From assembly GCA_038212305.1 (NCBI GenBank), contig JBBQUP010000098.1, positions 1 through 11,841 on the forward strand: 11,841 nt of DNA, in the 5' to 3' direction. Of the stretch, positions 6,486 to 11,841 are shown piece after piece; positions within the stretch are counted from its first letter, which is position 1; every line of letters begins with the position of its first letter. A program made the translations under genes and the position numbers. The stretch is from JBBQUP01 sp038212305. Its GTDB lineage: Bacteria; Bacteroidota; Bacteroidia; Bacteroidales; Marinilabiliaceae. The notes under the pieces are model-generated. The model ran no database searches. It was not told the DNA's origin and saw only the letters and a list, made by a program, of their open reading frames with translations.

Positions 6486-7324
6486 TTGATTAATAATTTT
6501 TGAATTCGAATTAACCCATCCTGATTTTTTGTTTCAATAAGGTAGATGCCTCTTTGTATGAATCCTATATTAATTGCCTGATTATTCAATCCCGAGTAAA
6601 TAATTAATCCATGAATGTTCGAAATAGTGAACGATTTTACCGCTTTATCGGGAATTTGTAAAAAGTTTTTGGAAACATAAATAGTATTGCTCAGGTTTAG
6701 TTTGCTGTTTTCCAAATTCGTTGATATTGAATTGGAATATCCTGGAGTTGGAGTTTCTGCATTGTATGTATTGGAATTCAGCGCCCCGCCACTTCCGTTC
6801 GGAATGCGCTGTAAGGATTGGGTGGTAATCAAATTATTCATGTTTTCATTAACAATCAGTTGTCCTGCATTTAATAGTGGCAATAGATCCTGATGGATAG
6901 ATTGAGAAGTCCCATAAACAATGGCATCTATTAGGTTGTCGAGAATATATACAGCATCTAATGGAATATCCGACGATTTACATTTATAGAGTGCCACAGC
7001 ATCTGGTCCATTTTGAAGTTTCCCGTCACTAAAAGTATGTGATCTATTTGTGATTGATTGATTTCCAGCTACCAAGTATCCCTCTGAATTAGTGTTGTAA
7101 TTCGAGAGATCAATTTTGAAGTAGACCTGTTTGTTATCGCCGTTTATAAAAGCCAATATCATTCCATTTAAGGATGTGTTGCCAATTCCTCCATCATATA
7201 GTTCAATAAACTCTGCGGTATCAGATCCTGTTTGATCCGTATCGATCTCGTTGATGATAATAGTTTGAGATGTTGTACTATTGCTATAAATAAATAGGCT
7301 AATGATAAGTAATAAATATTTCAT
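6482..7324 (-). CDS. Secreted lamin-tail-domain protein with T9SS C-terminal sorting domain
   Basis: The chosen ATG (7322-7324) gives 280 residues and a clean signal peptide, MKYLLLIISLFIYSNSTTSQ, cut around residue 20. The longer frame starts with TTG and prefixes a second hydrophobic stretch, so it is rejected. Residues about 22-198 look like a lamin-tail domain: 'IIINEIDTDQTGSDTAEFIELYD' at the start, and LQRIPNGSG (171-179) then TPTPGYSN (191-198) near its end, as is usual in this family. Residues about 205-280 match a T9SS type A tail, with 'AVKSFTISNIHGLIIYSG', 'QRGIYLIET' and terminal 'IRIQKLLIN'. The protein should cross the outer membrane by T9SS and be released or anchored at the surface. 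Lamin-tail domains are found in extracellular proteins, often with nucleases, but no nuclease domain is present here. The exact role is unknown. Confidence 0.87.
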   Translation of the reverse strand: MKYLLLIISLFIYSNSTTSQTIIINEIDTDQTGSDTAEFIELYDGGIGNTSLNGMILAFINGDNKQVYFKIDLSNYNTNSEGYLVAGNQSITNRSHTFSDGKLQNGPDAVALYKCKSSDIPLDAVYILDNLIDAIVYGTSQSIHQDLLPLLNAGQLIVNENMNNLITTQSLQRIPNGSGGALNSNTYNAETPTPGYSNSISTNLENSKLNLSNTIYVSKNFLQIPDKAVKSFTISNIHGLIIYSGLNNQAINIGFIQRGIYLIETKNQDGLIRIQKLLIN

Positions 7325-7583
7325 AATTAGTAGATTAGAAATGGGTTTGTGTATAATGATAAGTAAAGTTAAATAAAAAAATATTATTTCAATATAAAAA
7401 ATCAATAATTTAATTCAAACAAAAATGTCAGATTCAAAAAAATATGTCTGCAATTTTTTTTTTCTCCGTAGAGATTAAATTAACTTAGAGACTTTATTTT
7501 TATTGAATAAATCGTCTTATTATGAGGGTTTATTTTAAGTGTTAAAATCAAAAAAATAACAGATACATTTAAAATGATAGAAC

Positions 7584-8162
7584 ATGAGAAAAAAGAATAT
7601 TAAATGGTTGGTATTGTTGTTGTTACCTTTCTTTACAAGTTGTGGATACAATAAAATGGTTGGATTGTCTGAAGCTGTTGATGCACAGTGGGCTCAGGTC
7701 GAAAATGTTTATCAACGTAGAGCCGATCTAATACCCAATTTAGTTAACACAGTAAAAGGTTATGCAGCGCATGAAAGTGAGACGTTAGAAGCGGTTATTG
7801 AGGCTCGCTCTAAAGCAACCAGCGTAAATATTAATGCTGAAAACTTGAATGAGCAATCCTTTGCGCAGTTTCAGAGTGCACAAAACGGTTTAACGTCTGC
7901 TTTGTCGAAATTAATGGTTGTTATGGAAGCCTACCCGGATTTGAAGGCAAATCAAAATTTTCTTGAATTGCAAGCCCAACTCGAAGGAACAGAGAATCGA
8001 ATTGCTGTTGAGCGTCAAAAATACAATGAAGCCGTTCGAGTTTATAATACTAAAATAAAAAGTTTTCCATCGGTTGTTTATGCCGGATGGTTTGGTTTCG
8101 AGAAAAAACCATTCTTTCAAGCAGATGCTGGTGCTAAAAATGCGCCAAAAGTTGAATTTTAA
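7584..8162 (+). CDS. lemA: LemA family lipoprotein
   Basis: The protein has 192 residues. A lipoprotein signal peptide ends in the lipobox FTSC, with Cys20 the lipidation site, so it is membrane-tethered facing the periplasm. The core is the LemA helical bundle: 'VDAQWAQVENVYQRRADLIPNLVNTVKGYAAHE' (32-64) followed by 'LEAVIEARSKA' and, later, 'LEGTENRIAVERQKYNEAVRVYN' and 'SFPSVVYAGWFGF'. All these are family hallmarks. The molecular role of LemA proteins is poorly defined. The gene is the first of a tight set with two TPM-domain genes (22 and 28 bp gaps), a conserved pairing that points to a shared envelope function. No convincing promoter or ribosome-binding site stands out upstream, although TACATTTA at 7564 resembles the -7 box. 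Confidence 0.95.
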   Translation: MRKKNIKWLVLLLLPFFTSCGYNKMVGLSEAVDAQWAQVENVYQRRADLIPNLVNTVKGYAAHESETLEAVIEARSKATSVNINAENLNEQSFAQFQSAQNGLTSALSKLMVVMEAYPDLKANQNFLELQAQLEGTENRIAVERQKYNEAVRVYNTKIKSFPSVVYAGWFGFEKKPFFQADAGAKNAPKVEF

Positions 8163-8184
8163 ACGGTTGTTTATTTAATTTATT

Positions 8185-8616
8185 ATGGAAATTTTTTTTA
8201 CAGAGCAAGAGAAGGCAAATATCGTTAATGCAATTAAATCGGCCGAATTAAATACATCTGGTGAAATTCGACTGCATGTTGAATCAAAATGTAAGGAGGA
8301 TGTATTAGATAGAGCTACTCATTGGTTTAGCAAATTAGATATGCATAAAACAGAACAACGGAACGGTGTTTTGTTTTATTTAGCTGTGGATGATAAAAAG
8401 TTTGCTGTAATTGGTGATGTAGGGATTAACGTGAAAGTTGAGGACAATTTTTGGAATAGTATTAAGGATCAGATTGGTAAAGATTTTTCGGAAGGGAAGT
8501 ATAGCGAAGGATTAATTAAAGGGATACTTTCTAGTGGCGAACAGCTCAAGAATTTTTTTCCTTGCCAATCTGATGATATGAACGAGCTTTCGGATGAAAT
8601 TTCATTTGGGAAATAA
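8185..8616 (+). CDS. Cytoplasmic TPM-domain protein
   Basis: This protein of 143 residues is essentially one TPM domain with no signal peptide or membrane helix. The domain begins with FFTEQEKANIVNAIKSAELNTSGEI and contains RNGVLFYLAVDDKKFAVIGDVGIN (59-82), the typical strand-turn-strand with an NGV/NGI motif, then 'FWNSIKDQI' and 'FSEGKYSEGLIKGI'. TPM domains (named for TLP18.3, Psb32 and MOLO-1) are found in envelope and thylakoid proteins; some plant members were reported as phosphatases, but this activity should not be assumed here. It lies between lemA and the exported TPM gene, 22 and 28 bp from them, so co-expression is likely. Two TPM proteins, one cytoplasmic and one exported, with LemA is a recurring Bacteroidota arrangement. 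Confidence 0.9.
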   Translation: MEIFFTEQEKANIVNAIKSAELNTSGEIRLHVESKCKEDVLDRATHWFSKLDMHKTEQRNGVLFYLAVDDKKFAVIGDVGINVKVEDNFWNSIKDQIGKDFSEGKYSEGLIKGILSSGEQLKNFFPCQSDDMNELSDEISFGK

Positions 8617-8644
8617 TTCCCTGAGCATTTAAATGTTATAATAG

Positions 8645-9433
8645 ATGATTAAGTATTTTTTTACTGCGGTCGCAATTTTTATTTCGATTGTAATTTCGGC
8701 TCAGGAACTACCTGAATTACCAAATCCACCCCGAATGGTAAATGATTTTGCTGGTGTTTTAACATCAGAAGAAAATCAGCAACTCGAAAATACATTGGTG
8801 CAATTTAACAACGAATCATCCTCTCAGGTTGCCATTGTAGTTGTGAATTCGCTTGAAGGCACCTCGGTTGATGACTTTGCATTTAAATTGGGACAAAAAT
8901 GGGGAATAGGACAGGCTGGTAAAAACAATGGCATCCTCATATTGGTAAAACCTAAAGTTGGGAATGAAAAGGGCAAGGCTTTTATCGCTACCGGATATGG
9001 TTTAGAAGGTGCTGTCCCCGATGCTGTAGCGCATAGAATTGTTAATGCTGAAATGATTCCTGAGTTTAAGAACGGGAATTATTATGGAGGTATGGCAAAA
9101 GCGGTTTCGGTAATTATGGAACTGACTAAAAATGAGTATACTGCTGATGCTTACATGAAAAAAAGTGAGAAATCTAAAGGAGGCAGTTTAATTATTGTAA
9201 TTGCATTAATAATATTTCTTGTTATTCTATCAAAAGGGTCTTCTAAAAATCAAACTTCATATACCAGCAAAGGTGTAAAAGGCAGTTCATTACCATTTTG
9301 GCTACTCATGGGAGGGATGGCTTCATCATCTCGAAATAGCGGTGGGTTTGGTGGTTTTTCGTCTGGAAGTGGCGGATTTGGCGGATTTTGTGGTGGTGGA
9401 TTTGGTGGTGGTGGTGCTGGCGGAAGCTGGTAA
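8645..9433 (+). CDS. Exported TPM-domain protein with glycine-rich tail (YgcG-like)
   Basis: The protein has 262 residues. A signal peptide at 1-19 ends ISAQ. The TPM domain runs from about residue 30 to 160: RMVNDFAGVLTSEE (30-43), SSQVAIVVVNSLEG, KNNGILILVKP, then GYGLEGAVPDAVAHRIV. A hydrophobic helix spans about 181-199, and the last 35 residues are Gly/Ser/Phe-rich with one cysteine, ending GGGGAGGSW. The TPM domain is predicted to sit in the periplasm, anchored by the helix, with the low-complexity tail on the other side. The domain order matches the YgcG family. It closes the lemA operon, and its stop is 4 bp from the stop of the convergent gene. The function of the family is unresolved. 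Confidence 0.92.
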   Translation: MIKYFFTAVAIFISIVISAQELPELPNPPRMVNDFAGVLTSEENQQLENTLVQFNNESSSQVAIVVVNSLEGTSVDDFAFKLGQKWGIGQAGKNNGILILVKPKVGNEKGKAFIATGYGLEGAVPDAVAHRIVNAEMIPEFKNGNYYGGMAKAVSVIMELTKNEYTADAYMKKSEKSKGGSLIIVIALIIFLVILSKGSSKNQTSYTSKGVKGSSLPFWLLMGGMASSSRNSGGFGGFSSGSGGFGGFCGGGFGGGGAGGSW

Positions 9434-9437
9434 TGAC

Positions 9438-10850
9438 CTACTCCGCTGATAGATGTGATTGTAAATCCTTTATTTGACTATCAAAATCACTTTTGTAGCT
9501 ATTCGTATTATATTTATTGGCAATTTGTAAATAAAACCCGGCTTTGTCGGGTTCTTTTTTTGATATATATATTTGTGCTATACAAATACTTGCCATTGTG
9601 CCATAATACGATTTGGAGTGATTTTCTTGATAGGATAAGGATAGCTGATAGTTAATTAATGCTTCTGTTGTTAATTGAAGCGACTCTTGTATTCGTGCTT
9701 TTTGATAATAATACTGTTGCTTTAATGTTTTATTGATTAAACATTTTTGTTCCATCGAATTAATTACGGCTAGTGAGCGAGAATAATCCCCAGCATCATA
9801 TAGCAGTCGACTTTTTATTAATAATACGGGGGTGTTTTTTAATGTAAGGAGTTCTTCTTTCGCTTGTTTATCCGACGAGGTAAGTTCAGCTGAACTACTT
9901 GATGCATTTTTGTGCATTTCATAGGCATTCATTGTGTCGTTAGCGATTAAGTAATTCCATGCCAGCCTTAAGTAAGTATCTGTTTTAAATGCTTCGCCTT
10001 GAAAGTTTTTTCGGTAAGTCTCAAATTCATTAATGCATAAGGTGTTAAGATGATTTAAGTAATATTTTCCTTTTGCATAATTAAGTAACGGAAAGCTTTG
10101 TGTCGTGGATAAAATATTTAGTTTGTCGATTTGGATCTTGTTTTTAATTGCACCTAAATATGCTATGTATAAAACAGGAGGATAGGAAAGTAGACGATCT
10201 TGTTTGTTGAAGTCTAAAAAATAAGCATTTGAGTTTTTTGAAAATCGGAATTGGAGAAAACTTTCGTATAGAACAAGTTCAATTTGTTTTTCCATGGGAT
10301 TATTAAGTTTTTGATTAAGCGATTTCAGTTGGTTGAATCCTTCATCTAGGTTTCCTTCAAGTCCAACTAAATTGCTCCAAAACCTGTATTCACTTGGTGT
10401 TTGGCTTAGTATCGCACTTGTTTTTTGCCCCTCAACACTTAAAGGGTATTTTGCAAGAAGTGCTTGATTTTGCTTATTAAGCCGATATAAATTGAATGCT
10501 GCTTGAAGGTTGTGGGCGAAAATGGCTTCAACAATAACTTGATGAAGCATCATGTTCAATTTAATCTCTTCGATGGTTTGACTGGCTTTTTGTTGATTGA
10601 GTTGATTGAAAAGTTGTTCTTCGACTATTTGGAATTTATTATAGTCGTTGACAGATTGAAAACTAATAAGGTGGTAGTAATTGGTGTAGTGTTCTAAGTA
10701 AATTGATTCATATTTAGAGAGATTATCTGTTTGTTTTAATTTTTCTCCATGGAAAAGCGAGTTAATATTTAGATAAAAATTATCCGAAATTTGAGCTTTA
10801 AGCAATAATGGGGCTATGACTATTAAACCTACAAAAAACAAAAGTCGCAT
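9438..10850 (-). CDS. Secreted helical-repeat (TPR-like) protein of unknown function
   Basis: From the ATG at 10848-10850 the protein has 470 residues. A signal peptide, MRLLFFVGLIVIAPLLLKAQ, fits residues 1-20 (Ala-Gln end, no lipobox), so it is likely periplasmic or outer-membrane associated. The longer frame begins at a TTG overlapping the upstream gene and is rejected. The rest looks all-helical. The C-terminal third has tetratricopeptide-like pairs, for example 'LLYDAGDYSRSLAVINSM', 'KARIQESLQLTTEALINYQLSL' and, near residues 433-446, 'EPDKAGFYLQIANKY'. No enzyme motif is seen, and a scaffolding or assembly role is only an inference from the fold. It follows the zinc-ribbon gene after 100 bp on the same strand, so it may be the last gene of that transcript. 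A terminator-like hairpin lies inside its 3' coding part (9535-9561). Confidence 0.8.
   Translation of the reverse strand: MRLLFFVGLIVIAPLLLKAQISDNFYLNINSLFHGEKLKQTDNLSKYESIYLEHYTNYYHLISFQSVNDYNKFQIVEEQLFNQLNQQKASQTIEEIKLNMMLHQVIVEAIFAHNLQAAFNLYRLNKQNQALLAKYPLSVEGQKTSAILSQTPSEYRFWSNLVGLEGNLDEGFNQLKSLNQKLNNPMEKQIELVLYESFLQFRFSKNSNAYFLDFNKQDRLLSYPPVLYIAYLGAIKNKIQIDKLNILSTTQSFPLLNYAKGKYYLNHLNTLCINEFETYRKNFQGEAFKTDTYLRLAWNYLIANDTMNAYEMHKNASSSSAELTSSDKQAKEELLTLKNTPVLLIKSRLLYDAGDYSRSLAVINSMEQKCLINKTLKQQYYYQKARIQESLQLTTEALINYQLSLSYQENHSKSYYGTMASICIAQIYISKKEPDKAGFYLQIANKYNTNSYKSDFDSQIKDLQSHLSAE
9535..9561 (+). terminator. Intrinsic terminator of the lemA-TPM-TPM operon, inside the convergent gene
   Basis: The 6-bp perfect stem AACCCG (9535-9540) / CGGGTT (9548-9553) has a 7-nt loop, GCTTTGT, and is followed after one C by seven T (9555-9561). 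It lies about 100 bp past the stop codon of the exported TPM gene, and no other candidate occurs in between. It overlaps codons for residues 430-439 of the opposing gene. Read on the minus strand, the same hairpin is followed by TTATTTAC, a weaker T-tract. Assignment to the plus-strand operon is by position and is fairly sure. Confidence 0.75.
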
Positions 10851-10950
10851 ATTTATCTTTTTAAATGCAAAAGCTAAAATTATAGATTTCGCACCTAAAA
10901 GATAAATAGCGACAATGTTTAAGTGATTATGTCGTTTAATGTTTTTGATA

Positions 10951-11703
10951 TTACATTTCTGTATCAACTAAAATACGTCCGCAATACTCGCAAACAATAA
11001 TTTTCTTCCGACTTCTGATATCTAGTTGACGTTGTGGTGGGATTTTATTAAAACAACCTCCGCAAGCATCTCTTTCGATAGATACAACAGCTAAGCCATT
11101 ACGAGCATTTTTTCTAATGCGTTTAAAGGCAGTTATCAAACGTTCATCAATATGTACTTCAATTTCTTTAGCCTTTGCCGATAAACGCTCTTCTTCAACT
11201 TGAGTTTCGTTTACAATTTCTTCAAGCTCGGCTTTCTTGGCTGCTAAATCAATCTTTCGCTCACTAAGCAATGTAACTGAAGATTCTTCAATATCTACTT
11301 TGGTGTTTAACTCAATAGTGAATTCTTTTATTCGCTTCTCAGATAATTCCATCTCTAATTTCTGAAATTCGATCTCCTTATTTAAAGAATCAAATTCACG
11401 ATTGTTACGAACATTCGATTGTTGAGCTTCGTATTTTTTGATTAGTAGTCCCGATTCTTTGATGTCATTCTTTTTTGCAGCAATGATATCCGTGATTTTT
11501 TTTGTGTCAATAGATAGATTTGTCACACGGGTTTCTAATCCTGCGATTTCATCTTCTAAATCTTGGACCTCCAAAGGAAGTTCTCCTCGAAGTGTACGGA
11601 TTTTATCTATTTCAGATGCAACTCGTTGAAGATCATTGATCGCAATTAAGCGTTCTTCAACAGACATTTCGTTTACGTTTGGTTTGTTCTCTACTGCTGC
11701 CAT
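10951..11703 (-). CDS. Coiled-coil protein with C-terminal C4 zinc ribbon (zf-RING_7 family)
   Basis: The protein has 250 residues with the ATG at 11701-11703. It has a long predicted coiled coil from about residue 15 to 190, rich in Glu, Lys and Leu heptads. The signature NNREFDSLNKEIE lies at 100-112, the loop motif typical of this family. It ends in a zinc ribbon with Cys214, Cys217, Cys238 and Cys241 (CGGC and CEYC). Proteins with this architecture are widespread in bacteria; relatives in Chlamydia (CdsZ) have been tied to secretion, and elsewhere nucleic-acid binding has been proposed. The gene follows the Nif3-family gene by three bases, a pairing frequent in Bacteroidota. It is probably cytoplasmic. 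The fold is sure; the function is not. Confidence 0.93.
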   Translation of the reverse strand: MAAVENKPNVNEMSVEERLIAINDLQRVASEIDKIRTLRGELPLEVQDLEDEIAGLETRVTNLSIDTKKITDIIAAKKNDIKESGLLIKKYEAQQSNVRNNREFDSLNKEIEFQKLEMELSEKRIKEFTIELNTKVDIEESSVTLLSERKIDLAAKKAELEEIVNETQVEEERLSAKAKEIEVHIDERLITAFKRIRKNARNGLAVVSIERDACGGCFNKIPPQRQLDIRSRKKIIVCEYCGRILVDTEM

Positions 11704-11706
11704 TGG

Positions 11707-11841
11707 CTACAAATATTTTATTGGATTGCTATTTACTTTCGATAAATGGATTGCAAAATTAGGGAATTTTTTTGTAAGTAATTCAAAAAAAAGTTCTTTA
11801 GTGAATTGTTCGCTTTCAAAATGTCCAATATCTGCTAAAAT
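11707..11841 (-). CDS. Nif3-like dinuclear metal-centre protein (last 44 residues only)
   Basis: The frame is open from the right edge and ends with TAG at 11707-11709. The visible C-terminus includes ADIGHFESEQFTKELFFELL followed by 'FPNFAIHLSKVNSNPIKYL'. The DIGHFESE segment carries His and Glu residues that in Nif3/YqfO-family structures belong to the metal centre, and the Bacteroidota versions end in a similar NPxxYL tail. Family members form hexameric rings and carry a two-metal site; some are annotated as GTP cyclohydrolase-like, but the reaction is not settled. The next gene starts only three bases later, so the two are surely co-transcribed. The N-terminal part lies outside the window. 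Confidence 0.88.
   Translation of the reverse strand: MLADIGHFESEQFTKELFFELLTKKFPNFAIHLSKVNSNPIKYL

Noticed and set aside
7325..7405. 27-codon upstream extension of the lamin-tail gene
   Set aside because: It starts at TTG and would put a second hydrophobic stretch before a perfectly good signal peptide that begins at the ATG at 7322-7324.
7421..7465. Possible hairpin plus T-tract between the lamin-tail gene and lemA
   Set aside because: Only a 4-bp CAGA/TCTG stem could be paired, so the long T-run is most likely simple AT-rich leader DNA.
10886..10945. Weak hairpin (CGACA / TGTCG) after the zinc-ribbon gene, considered as a terminator
   Set aside because: The stem is only about 5 bp with a long loop, and it is not followed by a clean T-run.
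10851..10967. 39-codon upstream extension of the secreted helical-repeat gene, overlapping the zinc-ribbon gene
   Set aside because: It begins at TTG; the internal ATG at 10848-10850 directly gives a typical signal peptide.

Overview
The window looks like chromosomal DNA of a Bacteroidota bacterium, probably class Bacteroidia. The evidence is AT-rich DNA, start codons without clear Shine-Dalgarno sequences, PD40/TPR envelope proteins with Ala-Gln signal-peptide ends, a protein with a type IX secretion (T9SS) C-terminal sorting domain, and a Nif3-like gene directly followed by a C4 zinc-ribbon coiled-coil gene. No phage, integrase, transposase, CRISPR array, tRNA or rRNA is visible. Most genes are ordinary housekeeping or envelope genes.

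Layout. Positions 1-2679 (minus strand) hold two tandem paralogous secreted proteins with N-terminal TPR-like helices and PD40 beta-propeller blades. The first runs off the left edge. The second is complete, carries a carboxypeptidase-regulatory-like domain, and stops before any OmpA domain. Positions 3052-4616 (minus) form a likely operon of recR, a four-helix membrane protein of unknown function, and a small HAD-fold hydrolase. This block is bracketed by two similar, non-coding elements of about 170 bp in the same orientation, each with inverted ends (2852-3018 and 4706-4880). They are the least explained structure in the window.

A sodium:solute symporter (5037-6485, plus) converges on a secreted lamin-tail-domain protein with a T9SS tail (6482-7324, minus), and their stop codons overlap. 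Next is a LemA lipoprotein / cytoplasmic TPM / exported TPM (YgcG-like) operon (7584-9433, plus). It converges on a secreted helical-repeat protein (9438-10850, minus) with only 4 bp between stops. A good intrinsic terminator for the LemA operon sits inside the opposing coding sequence. The right end (minus) has a coiled-coil C4 zinc-ribbon protein preceded by the last 44 codons of a Nif3-family protein.

No clearly new multi-gene system is present. The points most worth a second look are the paired repeat element around the recR block, the terminator embedded in an opposing gene, and the tandem PD40 proteins of which the complete one lacks an OmpA anchor.
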